The translations under genes and the position numbers were made by a program. Positions 25,900 to 34,419 of a stretch of DNA of 64,000 nt are shown in pieces (position 1 is the stretch's first letter; every line of letters starts with the position of its first letter). This DNA is from Pseudobutyrivibrio ruminis (GTDB lineage Bacteria > Bacillota > Clostridia > Lachnospirales > Lachnospiraceae): the NCBI RefSeq assembly GCF_015057245.1, contig NZ_SVET01000008.1:62001-126000 (forward strand), given 5' to 3'. The notes beneath the pieces were generated by a model that ran no database searches, was not told where the DNA came from, and was given only the letters and a program-made list of their open reading frames with translations.

Positions 25900-26116
25900 T
25901 CATGCGGCGTAGCTTCAGGGCGATTGAAAAGCAGGAGTCATAACCTGCCGCCGTATTTACTCCTGTAGAGGAGTATAGCGGAAGATTCCGCGTTAATTAA
26001 TGCAGCGCTGTGCCGGAAAAGTCACTGCAGAAGACATCCGGCTTACAACTGAATATGGAACTTTTTTCAAGGGTAATTAACTAGAGTCACGGCCTGATCA
26101 GCCATGGCTCTTTTTT
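25900..26116 (+). ncRNA. Candidate structured RNA between virD4 and maff2
   Basis: Four hairpins occur in a row: GCAGG/CCTGC (25931-25948), ACTCC/GGAGT (25959-25974), GCGGAA/TTCCGC (25978-25991) and GCCGGA/TCCGGC (26012-26042). They end in a long terminator stem, AGAGTCACGGC (26083-26093) / GCCATGGCTCT (26101-26111), with six T residues. No open frame is convincing here. The layout suits a small RNA or a leader that controls the pilin-like gene maff2. No known riboswitch core was recognised. Confidence 0.5.
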
Positions 26117-26169
26117 AATGCCCGCAACTACAAACAATCAATTTTTTTAATCACAAGGAGGATTTTATT

Positions 26170-26382
26170 ATGGCATTTTTCAACTCAGCAGTAGGCGTAC
26201 TTCAGACACTCGTTATCGCACTTGGCGCAGGTCTTGGAGTTTGGGGCGTTGTAAACCTTCTTGAGGGTTACGGCAACGACAACCCTGGCGCGAAGTCTCA
26301 GGGCATGAAGCAGCTCATGGCCGGTGGTGGTGTTGCCCTCATCGGTACTACACTTGTTCCACTTCTTTCCGGACTTTTCTAA
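26170..26382 (+). CDS. Maff2 family protein, pilin/VirB2-like
   Basis: The 70-residue protein has two hydrophobic segments (about 8-30 and 48-68) around a short polar loop (G-Y-G-N-D-N-P-G-A-K-S). This matches the Maff2 family that stands at the VirB2/TrbC-like position in Tn1549-type elements. Codons are strongly biased, suggesting high expression. AAGGAGG precedes the ATG. A terminator lies upstream and a hairpin downstream, so its message may be made and kept at a level different from its neighbours. Confidence 0.78.
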   Translation: MAFFNSAVGVLQTLVIALGAGLGVWGVVNLLEGYGNDNPGAKSQGMKQLMAGGGVALIGTTLVPLLSGLF

Positions 26383-26404
26383 TCCGGCCTATCACCAACA
26401 AAAA

Positions 26405-26440
26405 TCAGGAGGGGCAGTGTAACAAGCTGCCCTTCCCTGA
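26405..26440 (+). promoter_or_regulatory. Intercistronic hairpin between maff2 and virB6-like gene
   Basis: TCAGG (26405-26409) with GGGCAG (26412-26417) pairs with CTGCCC (26427-26432) and CCTGA (26436-26440). There is no T run, so it is more likely an mRNA processing or stabilising element than a terminator. It lies just before the RBS AAAGGAGG of the next gene. Confidence 0.5.
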
Positions 26441-26455
26441 GAAAGGAGGCAATCG

Positions 26456-27322
26456 TTGGAAAGTTTGTTAGAAAAACTGACTGATTGGCTCAAAGACATG
26501 CTGGTAGGTGGAATTATGGATAATCTCACATCTACATTTTCAACTTTGAATCAGAAGATTGGAGAAGTAACAGCACAGGTAGCACAGACTCCGGACCAGT
26601 TCCAGCCTACGGTTTATAACCTCATCAGGAACTTGTCGGAGAATGTGATTCTACCCATAGCAGGAATTATTCTTACGTTTATTGCCTGTTATGAGCTGAT
26701 ACAGCTGGTCATTGCTCACAACAATCTGGCAAACTTTGAAACCTGGATCTTTTTCAAGTGGGTATTCAAGACCTTTGTTGCAGTAACGCTGATTACAAAT
26801 ACCTTTAATATCACCATGGCAGTCTTTGACGTAGCACAACATGTGGTCAATCAATCAGGTTCACTTATCGCCGGAAGTACCGCAGTGGACGGTTCAACTC
26901 TGGCAACCATGCAAACCACATTGGAAGGAATGGATGTAGGACCGTTGTTTGGCATATTCCTACAGTCCTTTGCGGTGAAGTTCTTATTTGAGATTTTATC
27001 GATTCTGATCTGGGCTATTGTTTATGGTCGAATGATAGAAATCTATTTGACTATCAGCCTTGCTCCGATTCCTTTTGCAACCTTTGGTAACAGAGAACAG
27101 AGCATGATTGGACAGAATTATTTGAGATCCCTTTTTGCACTTGGCTTCCAGGGATTCTTAATCATGGTTTGTGTAGCAATCTATGCAGCCCTGGTTCAGA
27201 CAGTTTCATTTTCATCAGATATCATGGGCTCTTTGTGGAATGTCCTTGGTATCACATTACTTCTTGCATTCACTTTGTTTAAGACAGGTTCTATTGCAAG
27301 ATCTGTATTCCACGCACATTAA
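26456..27322 (+). CDS. VirB6/TrbL-like channel protein (CD1112 family)
   Basis: The 288-residue protein has about six membrane spans and is the predicted inner-membrane channel component of the conjugation machine. A short soluble N-terminus is followed by V-I-L-P-I-A-G-I-I-L-T-F, typical of the family. The start is TTG at 26456, with AAAGGAGG (26442-26449) 6 nt upstream. The next gene, prgI-like, begins 12 nt after the stop. Confidence 0.82.
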   Translation: MESLLEKLTDWLKDMLVGGIMDNLTSTFSTLNQKIGEVTAQVAQTPDQFQPTVYNLIRNLSENVILPIAGIILTFIACYELIQLVIAHNNLANFETWIFFKWVFKTFVAVTLITNTFNITMAVFDVAQHVVNQSGSLIAGSTAVDGSTLATMQTTLEGMDVGPLFGIFLQSFAVKFLFEILSILIWAIVYGRMIEIYLTISLAPIPFATFGNREQSMIGQNYLRSLFALGFQGFLIMVCVAIYAALVQTVSFSSDIMGSLWNVLGITLLLAFTLFKTGSIARSVFHAH

Positions 27323-27334
27323 GGAGGAAAAGAA

Positions 27335-27793
27335 ATGGCATCTTATATTCCGGTGCCTCGTGATCTCACGAAGGTAAAGAGTAAAGTGGCATTCAACCTC
27401 ACCAAGCGTCAGCTCATCTGCTTCTGTATAGCTGCAGCTATTGGTGTTCCTACCTTTTTCCTTTTGAAAAAGATTGGAGACTCAACCTTTGCAGCTATGG
27501 GCATGATGATTGTAATGATGCCGCTGTTTTTCTTTGCAATGTATGAAAAGAACGGACAGCCACTTGAGGTATTCTTGCATCACTTTATTCAGGCAACATT
27601 TATCAGGCCGAAGATCCGGCCTTACAAAACAGATAATTATTACGCTGCCCTGATGAGGCAGGAGAAAGCAGAGAAGGAGGTAGAAAAAATTGTTTCTGAA
27701 AGCGAAAAAAAGAGACATCGCAATGCCGGCAGGGTTATCGAGAGCAGACCAGAAAAGAGTAAGAGCAGTCATCAAAGAAGCTCAGAAAAATGA
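27335..27793 (+). CDS. PrgI family conjugation membrane protein (VirB3-like)
   Basis: The 152-residue protein starts with the family motif Y-I-P-V-P-R-D-L-T-K-V-K and has two adjacent membrane segments (about 29-68). A charged, basic C-terminal tail follows. PrgI proteins partner the VirB4 ATPase. AAGGAGG precedes the ATG at 27335. Its last 104 bp overlap the start of the VirB4 gene in another frame, an unusually long overlap for two well-supported genes. Confidence 0.8.
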   Translation: MASYIPVPRDLTKVKSKVAFNLTKRQLICFCIAAAIGVPTFFLLKKIGDSTFAAMGMMIVMMPLFFFAMYEKNGQPLEVFLHHFIQATFIRPKIRPYKTDNYYAALMRQEKAEKEVEKIVSESEKKRHRNAGRVIESRPEKSKSSHQRSSEK

Positions 27794-30113
27794 TGGTGTT
27801 CCCAGAACAGCTCAGCAGAGCATTCCTTTTGACAGGATGTTTAAGGATGGCATTTGCAGAATAGGCAGCGATTATTATACAAAGACGATTCAGTTTCAGG
27901 ATATCAATTATCAGTTGGCACAGCAGGAGGATCAGACGGAGATTTTTGAGGAGTGGTGTAGCTTCTTGAATTTCTTTGATAGTTCGGTTCACTTTGAGCT
28001 TAGCTTCATGAATATGGCAACGGATGCAGAGAAGTTTGAAAAGTCCATTGCCATACCACATCAGAATGATGGATTCAATGAAGTCAGGGATGAGTATACC
28101 GGCATGTTAAAGCGTCAGATGGAAGCTGGAAACAATGGCCTAACCAAGACCAAGTATTTATCCTTTGGTATTCATGCAGAGTCCATGAAAGCAGCAAAAC
28201 CGAGACTTATTCATATCGAGATGGATCTTCTTAACAACTTCAAAAGACTTGGTGTTCAGGCAAACACACTAAACGGCGCAGAACGCTTAGAGCTGATTCA
28301 CCAGCAGTTTCATATGGGAGATGATGAGAAGTTCTTCTTCGACTGGAAATGGCTTGTAGGAAGCGGCCTTTCTGTAAAAGACTTTGTTGCACCTGCAGGA
28401 CTTAATTTCAAAAACGGCAGATTATTTCAGATGGGTAATCTCTATGGAGCCATGAGTTTCTTAAGCATCACAGCTTCTGATATCTCAGACAGGATGCTTG
28501 CAGATTTCCTTGGTATGGAGTCCAGTCAGATTGTGACAATGCATGTTCAGTCTGTAGATCAGACAGAGGCGATTAAAACGGTAAAACATACCATTACAGA
28601 ACTTGATCGAAGCAAGATTGAGGAGCAGAAGAAGGCTGTAAGAGCAGGCTATGATATGGACATTATTCCATCGGACCTTGCAACCTATGGTAAGGATGCG
28701 AAAGCACTCTTAAAGGAATTGCAGAGTCAGAATGAGCGAATGTTTCTCTTGACCTTTCTGGTACTCAATACCGGAAAGACAGAGCAGGAACTTGAAAATA
28801 ATGTCTTTCAGGCAAACTCCATTGCTCAGAAGCATAACTGCAATCTGGTAAGACTCAACTTCCAGCAGGAGCAGGGACTTATGAGTTCTCTACCTCTTGC
28901 CTACAACGAGATTGAAATCCAGCGTGGAATGACTACAAGCTCCACAGCTATTTTCGTTCCATTTACAACGCAGGAATTATTCCAGGCAGGAGATGAGGCT
29001 TTATATTATGGTCTGAATGCTCTTTCTAATAACCTGATCATGGTGGACAGAAAGAAGCTTAAGAACCCTAACGGTCTTATCCTTGGTACACCTGGTGCCG
29101 GTAAATCGTTCTCTGCAAAAAGAGAAATCGCAAATGCGTTTCTTGTTACAGATGATGATGTTATCATCTCAGATCCTGAGTCAGAGTACAGTGCTCTGGT
29201 AAAAAGATTTGGTGGTCAGGTCATTAAAATCAGTCCTACCAGCAGTCAGTACATCAACCCAATGGATATCAATATGAACTACTCGGATGATGATAATCCG
29301 ATTGCTCTTAAGGCAGATTTTATCCTGTCCTTATGTGAGCTTATTGTTGGTGGAAAGGAAGGACTTAAGCCTGTTGAGAAAACTGTCATTGACCGTTGTA
29401 TTCATCAGATTTATCAGCAGTACTTCCTGAATCCTGTGCCTGAAAATATGCCTCTTCTTGAGGACCTTTACAATGCACTTTTGAAACAGGACGAGCCGGA
29501 AGCTAAGAATGTAGCAACAGCTCTTGAAATCTATGTTACAGGTTCCCTGAATGTATTTAATCACAGAACCAACGTGGATATCACAAACAGACTTGTCTGC
29601 TATGACATCAAAGATCTTGGAAAGCAGCTAAAGAAAATCGGAATGCTTGTTGTTCAAGATCAGGTTTGGGGCAGGGTTACTGAGAATAGAAGTCAGGGTA
29701 AATCCACCAGATACTACATGGATGAGATGCACCTTCTTCTTCGTGAGGAGCAGACAGCAGCTTATACCGTAGAAATCTGGAAGCGTTTCAGAAAGTGGGG
29801 CGGTATTCCAACCGGTATCACCCAGAACGTAAAGGACTTACTTGCTTCTAAGGAAGTTGAGAACATCTTTGAAAACTCTGATTTTATTTATATGTTGAAT
29901 CAGGCGGTAGGAGATCGAGCAATCCTTGCCAAGCAGCTGAATATCAGCCCTCATCAGCTCTCGTATGTCACACATTCGGGAGAAGGTGAAGGGCTTTTAT
30001 TTTATGGCAATGTCATCCTTCCGTTTGTGGATCGTTTCCCTAAGGATCTTGAACTCTATCGTATCATGACCACCAAGCTTGATGAGGTGGCACAGACTCA
30101 GGAGGAGATGTAA
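27690..30113 (+). CDS. VirB4-like conjugation ATPase (CD1110 family)
   Basis: The 807-residue protein powers type IV secretion. Walker A is G-T-P-G-A-G-K-S (466-473), and the C-terminal region has the VirB4 pattern Y-Y-M-D-E-M-H-L-L-L (Walker B) and T-G-I-T-Q-N-V-K-D-L. The N-terminal half carries the VirB4 N domain. The chosen start is TTG at 27690 with GAAGGAGG (27672-27679); an in-frame ATG at 27723 is the alternative and would shorten the overlap with the PrgI gene. The next gene begins directly after the stop. Confidence 0.9.
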   Translation: MFLKAKKRDIAMPAGLSRADQKRVRAVIKEAQKNDGVPRTAQQSIPFDRMFKDGICRIGSDYYTKTIQFQDINYQLAQQEDQTEIFEEWCSFLNFFDSSVHFELSFMNMATDAEKFEKSIAIPHQNDGFNEVRDEYTGMLKRQMEAGNNGLTKTKYLSFGIHAESMKAAKPRLIHIEMDLLNNFKRLGVQANTLNGAERLELIHQQFHMGDDEKFFFDWKWLVGSGLSVKDFVAPAGLNFKNGRLFQMGNLYGAMSFLSITASDISDRMLADFLGMESSQIVTMHVQSVDQTEAIKTVKHTITELDRSKIEEQKKAVRAGYDMDIIPSDLATYGKDAKALLKELQSQNERMFLLTFLVLNTGKTEQELENNVFQANSIAQKHNCNLVRLNFQQEQGLMSSLPLAYNEIEIQRGMTTSSTAIFVPFTTQELFQAGDEALYYGLNALSNNLIMVDRKKLKNPNGLILGTPGAGKSFSAKREIANAFLVTDDDVIISDPESEYSALVKRFGGQVIKISPTSSQYINPMDINMNYSDDDNPIALKADFILSLCELIVGGKEGLKPVEKTVIDRCIHQIYQQYFLNPVPENMPLLEDLYNALLKQDEPEAKNVATALEIYVTGSLNVFNHRTNVDITNRLVCYDIKDLGKQLKKIGMLVVQDQVWGRVTENRSQGKSTRYYMDEMHLLLREEQTAAYTVEIWKRFRKWGGIPTGITQNVKDLLASKEVENIFENSDFIYMLNQAVGDRAILAKQLNISPHQLSYVTHSGEGEGLLFYGNVILPFVDRFPKDLELYRIMTTKLDEVAQTQEEM

Positions 30114-31760
30114 ATGAATGAAGATAAGAAGTTTACGAAGGAAAGACATAAGAAGAGGGCCTCCGGCAGATACAGACAAAAAAGCCGGGGTGAGAAGCTG
30201 AAAAGCGAAACCGCTGCTAAAAAGGCTTATGGAAAGAAGTTCCGTCATGGGAAAAAGACAAACGAGCTTACGGCTGAGGAAAAGAAAAAGATAAAAAAGC
30301 TTCAGGTACAGGGGCGGCATAAAATCCGTCGTGAGGTAGCTGAAAACGTATCCGTTCACCGTCAGATTGACAGAACGAATGAAGATCAGAATGTGGGTAC
30401 AGAGGCTTTGAATAAGACTACAGCGACTGCTGAAAATACAGCAAGAACACTTCATCAGAGCCGGTATTCTAAAAAGCTTCAGAAAGATGTCAAAAAGTCA
30501 GCTGAGGAGACTACTTCCACTAAGGCAGTTCAAAAGAATTACATGAAAAAGGAATTCCAGAGAGCTGCCTATAAGAAATCACAGAAAGAAGCTGCTAATC
30601 AGGTTGGAAGCATTTCAAAGAAATTTGTCGATAAGGCAGAAGACCTGGTTGGCAGATTTGCAGAATGGATTCGTGAGAAAATCATGGATAATCCATTAGT
30701 AATTATCATGGCACTTGTGATTCTTATTCTGATTTTGATGCTTTCCGGCAGTGCCGGTCTTGCAGGAGGAATGCTTGGTTCCTTTAGTGATACTACAGTA
30801 GCTACTTCCTACACAGCGGATGACGATGATATTAAGGCTGTAGAGCAGGATTATAAGAGCAAGGAGTCAGATCTGCAGACGCAGGTGAATAACATCCCTA
30901 CAACGCATCCCGGCTATGATGAGTATCGCTATAATCTGGCAGAGATCAACCACAATCAATATCAGCTGGCAGCACTTTTGACAGTACTGTATGAGGATTA
31001 TACGGAAGCAGAAGTGCAGAGTAAACTTACCGAGATTTTCAATGCTCAGTACAAGCTGACTACTAGAGAAGTGATTGAGAAGAAAACCAGAACAGAAACC
31101 AGAACCGGTCACTATAAGGACGAGAAAGGGCAGGTTCATTCCTACACTTACACGGTGGAAGTTGAGTATGACTGGCATGTTCTTGTGACAACTCTTACCA
31201 ACAACACTATGGATTCTGTTGTAAGAAATATGGGACTGACTGAGGATCAGATGAGCCGTTATGAGCTTCTGTTAGAGACTAGAGGTAACAAGGCTTATCT
31301 CTTTGAGGGTGATCCTTATTCCAATCCCGATCCGGGCGAGTATCAGGACTATGATATCCCACCGGAAGCTCTTACAGATACCAGATTCGCCAATATGATT
31401 CGGGAGGCAGAAAAGTATCTTGGATATCCATATGTGTGGGGAGGAAGCAGCCCAAGTACCAGCTTTGACTGTTCAGGTTTTGTAAGCTACGTCATTAATC
31501 ACTGTGGTAATGGATGGAGCTATGGAAGACAGACTGCGGATGGGCTTCTCAATAACTGTTGCACCAGAGTTTCAAAAGAAGATGCAAAACCTGGAGATCT
31601 TATTTTCTTCCAGGGAACCTATGATACTGCAGGAGCCAGTCATGTAGGAATCTATGTAGGTAATGGCATGATGATTCATTGCGGCAATCCGATTCAGTAC
31701 ACATCCATTAATACAAACTATTGGCAGAACCACTTTTATACATTTGGAAGAATTCGATAG
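30114..31760 (+). CDS. CD1108 family protein with NlpC/P60 peptidoglycan hydrolase domain
   Basis: The 548-residue protein has a basic, Lys/Arg/Gln-rich N-terminus (1-180), one membrane segment (about 194-212), a coiled linker (about 230-330) and a C-terminal NlpC/P60 domain (about 425-548). Catalytic Cys453 lies in F-D-C-S-G-F and His510 in A-S-H-V-G. Such proteins open the cell wall for the conjugation channel, like VirB1-type factors. The start codon directly follows the VirB4 stop. Length is normal for the family. Confidence 0.88.
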   Translation: MNEDKKFTKERHKKRASGRYRQKSRGEKLKSETAAKKAYGKKFRHGKKTNELTAEEKKKIKKLQVQGRHKIRREVAENVSVHRQIDRTNEDQNVGTEALNKTTATAENTARTLHQSRYSKKLQKDVKKSAEETTSTKAVQKNYMKKEFQRAAYKKSQKEAANQVGSISKKFVDKAEDLVGRFAEWIREKIMDNPLVIIMALVILILILMLSGSAGLAGGMLGSFSDTTVATSYTADDDDIKAVEQDYKSKESDLQTQVNNIPTTHPGYDEYRYNLAEINHNQYQLAALLTVLYEDYTEAEVQSKLTEIFNAQYKLTTREVIEKKTRTETRTGHYKDEKGQVHSYTYTVEVEYDWHVLVTTLTNNTMDSVVRNMGLTEDQMSRYELLLETRGNKAYLFEGDPYSNPDPGEYQDYDIPPEALTDTRFANMIREAEKYLGYPYVWGGSSPSTSFDCSGFVSYVINHCGNGWSYGRQTADGLLNNCCTRVSKEDAKPGDLIFFQGTYDTAGASHVGIYVGNGMMIHCGNPIQYTSINTNYWQNHFYTFGRIR

Positions 31761-31770
31761 GAGGAAAAGC

Positions 31771-32088
31771 ATGTTTGAGAAATTAGATAAACTTCGTGAA
31801 GAAGTCAGGCGCTGTGAAAAGCGTAGAGATGAAGCTAATGAGCGATTAAAAGCTGCTCAGGCAAAATTAAAGGATGCAGAGGCTAGTCAGATTTTATCTG
31901 ATGTAGGTGCACTTAAACTTTCTCCGGAAGAGGTGGCAAAGCTTTTACAGCTTGCTGCATCCGGACAGCTTTCTGTTCCAACAGCTGAGAATAAGACGGA
32001 AAACACAACTACTGAAGCAACGTCATCCATCTATGGAGATGATGACAGTGATGATAATAAGGAGGAATCAGAGGATGAAGATTACTAA
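31771..32088 (+). CDS. DUF4315 family protein
   Basis: The 105-residue protein has a coiled-coil N-terminal half (about 1-38: L-R-E-E-V-R-R-C-E-K-R-R-D-E) and an acidic Ser/Asp/Glu-rich end. It matches DUF4315, a regular member of Tn1549-type transfer operons with unknown role. The ATG at 31771 follows TAGGAGG and was preferred over an in-frame start 27 nt earlier that overlaps the previous gene. It overlaps the next gene by 14 bp. Confidence 0.75.
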   Translation: MFEKLDKLREEVRRCEKRRDEANERLKAAQAKLKDAEASQILSDVGALKLSPEEVAKLLQLAASGQLSVPTAENKTENTTTEATSSIYGDDDSDDNKEESEDEDY

Positions 32089-32884
32089 ATTGAATAAGCG
32101 ACTTACAGGAGCTGTGGTTGGTGCCATGGCTCTTTTTATTGGGATGACTCCCATGACAGCTTTTGCGCATACAGGTCCTGAAGCAGAATGTACCTGTGAG
32201 ACTAAATGCACAGAGGACTGCGTAAATGAAGAGTGCCCTGTATGTAAAGAGGACATCTCTTTATGCCAGGGCGAAGAGATACCTGAAGAACCTGAGGAAA
32301 AAGAGGAAGAGAAAATGGGACCTCTTACACCGGATGGGAATCTTACTCTGGTTGATGATTACGGTTCGGTGGAAGCTGGTGGCAAGCAGTTTATCACTGT
32401 TGTTACCAAGAAAGGGAATTACTTCTATATCATTATAGACCGTGATGATAACGGTACAGAAACCGTTCATTTCTTGAATATGGTTGATGAAGCAGATCTC
32501 TTGTCACTAATGGATGAGGATGAGCAGAAAGCACTTCAGGAATCTTTAGAGAGCGCGGAAAAAGAGGAAGCTACAAAGGAAACAGTTGAAGAGACTGAGA
32601 CCACACCGGAGCCTGAGGTAAAAGAAGAAAAGAAGAAACCTTCTGTTGGTCCGGCAGCTATTGTGGCACTTATTATTTTCCTTGGCGCAGGTGGATATAT
32701 GGGCTTTAAGTATTTAAAGGAAAAGAAGCCTAAGAAGGTATCGACATCACCTGATCCTGATGAAGAATACCTGGAGGATGAAGAGGACGATTATCTTGAA
32801 GATGCAGAAGAGGAATCAAATGAAGAGATTCCTGAGGCTGACGAAGATATATCGGAAGAGCCTGATTCTGAAGAGGATGAGTAA
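32075..32884 (+). CDS. CD1107-type mobile-element surface protein (DUF4366-like)
   Basis: The 269-residue protein has a signal peptide (cleavage probably after A-F-A, residue 31) and a Cys-rich segment C-T-C-E-T-K-C...C-P-V-C (about 38-60). A beta-rich domain with G-K-Q-F-I-T-V-V-T-K-K-G follows (about 102-150), then an acidic linker, one membrane span (about 190-210) and a very acidic tail. The pattern matches the DUF4366/CD1107 family. The ATG at 32075 is set by AAGGAGG (32059-32065). A role at the cell surface during mating is inferred. Confidence 0.75.
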   Translation: MKITKLNKRLTGAVVGAMALFIGMTPMTAFAHTGPEAECTCETKCTEDCVNEECPVCKEDISLCQGEEIPEEPEEKEEEKMGPLTPDGNLTLVDDYGSVEAGGKQFITVVTKKGNYFYIIIDRDDNGTETVHFLNMVDEADLLSLMDEDEQKALQESLESAEKEEATKETVEETETTPEPEVKEEKKKPSVGPAAIVALIIFLGAGGYMGFKYLKEKKPKKVSTSPDPDEEYLEDEEDDYLEDAEEESNEEIPEADEDISEEPDSEEDE

Positions 32885-32948
32885 TTGAATAATTGATTCT
32901 AAGGGGCAGTCCATAAGGGCTGCCCTGATTTGTTTTGGAGGGCAAGTT

Positions 32949-33095
32949 ATGGCAAGAAAATCAAGATATATGGGTTACGTGGAAGGCTTGGAACAGCTGA
33001 AAGCCAAGCATGAGAAGCGCAGAAAAATCGAAAAGGAAAAGTCTCTTACCAGGAAACTGAATCAGTATAAGAAGGAGGTGAGAGAGAATGGGTAA
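32949..33095 (+). CDS. Small basic protein of the transfer operon
   Basis: A 48-residue product, rich in Lys, Arg and Glu, is predicted to be largely helical (Y-V-E-G-L-E-Q-L-K-A-K-H-E-K-R-R). TTGGAGGG lies just before the ATG, and it overlaps the ArdC gene by 8 bp. A hairpin GGGGCAG/CTGCCC (32903-32925) lies upstream. The good RBS and tight packing support it as real, but I do not recognise a family. Confidence 0.55.
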   Translation: MARKSRYMGYVEGLEQLKAKHEKRRKIEKEKSLTRKLNQYKKEVRENG

Positions 33096-34419
33096 AACCA
33101 CAAATTTTGATCCTGAGAAGGCAGCTGAGCAGCGAAAAGCTGAAATGAAGGATATTACAGAGAAGCTGGAAAAGGGTGTGCAAGATGTCTTTGGCTCAGA
33201 GCAGTTTCAAAACCTACTGGATACCATGGCGAAGTTTCCGCATTACTCGGTGAATAACAATATCCTTATCATGATGCAAAAACCGGATGCAACATTGGTT
33301 CAATCCTATACCGGCTGGAAGAAGATGGGGCGCTTTGTAAAGAAGGGTGAAAAGGGAATCCGTATCCTTGCACCGGCTCCTTTTAAATTGGAAAAAGAAC
33401 AGGAAAAGCTGGATGAGGCAGGCAAAGTCATTCTTGATAAAGATGGCGAAGCTGTAAAGGAAAAGGTGGAGATTAATCTTACGGCATTTAAGCCTGTGAG
33501 TACTTTTGATATCTCCCAGACAGAAGGTGAACCGCTTCCATCCATCGGTGTGGATGAGCTTACCGGAAGTGTGGAAGGATATCAGACATTCTTTGAAGCA
33601 ATCAAGGCAGCAAGTCCTGTACCTATCGGATTTGAAGATATCAAGTCCGGTGCCAAGGGATATTTTCATGTTGAAGATAATCGCATTGCTATCAATAACG
33701 GCATGAGTGAGATCCAGACAGTAAAGACTGCAATTCATGAAATGGCTCACGCCAAGCTTCATAATCTGGAAGCGCAGAAAGATAATAAGCAGTCCAAAAA
33801 CAGCAAAGAGGTGGAAGCTGAGAGCGTTGCCTATACCGTGTGTCAGCATTATGGCATTGATACTTCTGATTACAGTTTCGCCTATGTGGCAACCTGGTCT
33901 CAGGGAAAAGAGACTCCGGAGCTAAAGGCTTCTCTTAATACGATTCGTGATGCAGCAGCTGATCTTATTACAAAGATTGATGCGAAAGTACAGGAGCTTA
34001 CAGCTGAGAAGGAACCTATCAGTTTCTATGTAGCTGAATGTGGTGAGTTTCATTCCATGGGAGAGTTTCATGAGAATCTGACATTGCAGCAGGCAGTGGA
34101 TATCTATAAGTCTATTCCTTCTGACAGGATGAATGGTGTAAAGACTATTGGTTTTGTAATCAAGGATGACAATTTGCTTGCAAATGAATATGACCTGGTT
34201 GTTGGCAACAGATTGAATATACAGGAGATGAAAGATATCCTTCCTGAGTTGGCTGCTCATCCTCAGGTTGTAAAGGCAGCAGATGAAATTGCAAAGCTTT
34301 TGCCTGAACTTGAAGGACTCGAAAAGAGTTCCATGAAAGAGAAGCTCAAGGAAAAAACAAAGGCGGCCAAGCCAAAGAGAGCTAAGTCATCAAAGAAGAA
34401 GGAGGAAGTTGCCATATGA
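33088..34419 (+). CDS. ArdC-like antirestriction protein with zinc peptidase motif
   Basis: The 443-residue protein has the ArdC N-terminal DNA-binding domain (about 18-130: Y-S-V-N-N-N-I-L-I, G-W-K-K-M-G-R-F-V-K-K-G-E-K-G-I) and a metallopeptidase helix H-E-M-A-H (217-221). A YodL-like segment follows (about 312-360), with a basic Lys-rich end. ArdC binds single-stranded DNA and protects incoming DNA from host restriction. The gene overlaps topB by 4 bp. It is notable that the same element carries a restriction-type cargo, so ArdC may shield newly arrived DNA in a recipient. Confidence 0.82.
   Translation: MGKTTNFDPEKAAEQRKAEMKDITEKLEKGVQDVFGSEQFQNLLDTMAKFPHYSVNNNILIMMQKPDATLVQSYTGWKKMGRFVKKGEKGIRILAPAPFKLEKEQEKLDEAGKVILDKDGEAVKEKVEINLTAFKPVSTFDISQTEGEPLPSIGVDELTGSVEGYQTFFEAIKAASPVPIGFEDIKSGAKGYFHVEDNRIAINNGMSEIQTVKTAIHEMAHAKLHNLEAQKDNKQSKNSKEVEAESVAYTVCQHYGIDTSDYSFAYVATWSQGKETPELKASLNTIRDAAADLITKIDAKVQELTAEKEPISFYVAECGEFHSMGEFHENLTLQQAVDIYKSIPSDRMNGVKTIGFVIKDDNLLANEYDLVVGNRLNIQEMKDILPELAAHPQVVKAADEIAKLLPELEGLEKSSMKEKLKEKTKAAKPKRAKSSKKKEEVAI

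Noticed and set aside
33214..33849. Minus-strand open frame of 211 codons inside the ArdC gene
   Set aside because: Shadow of a gene with clear motifs; no start signal.
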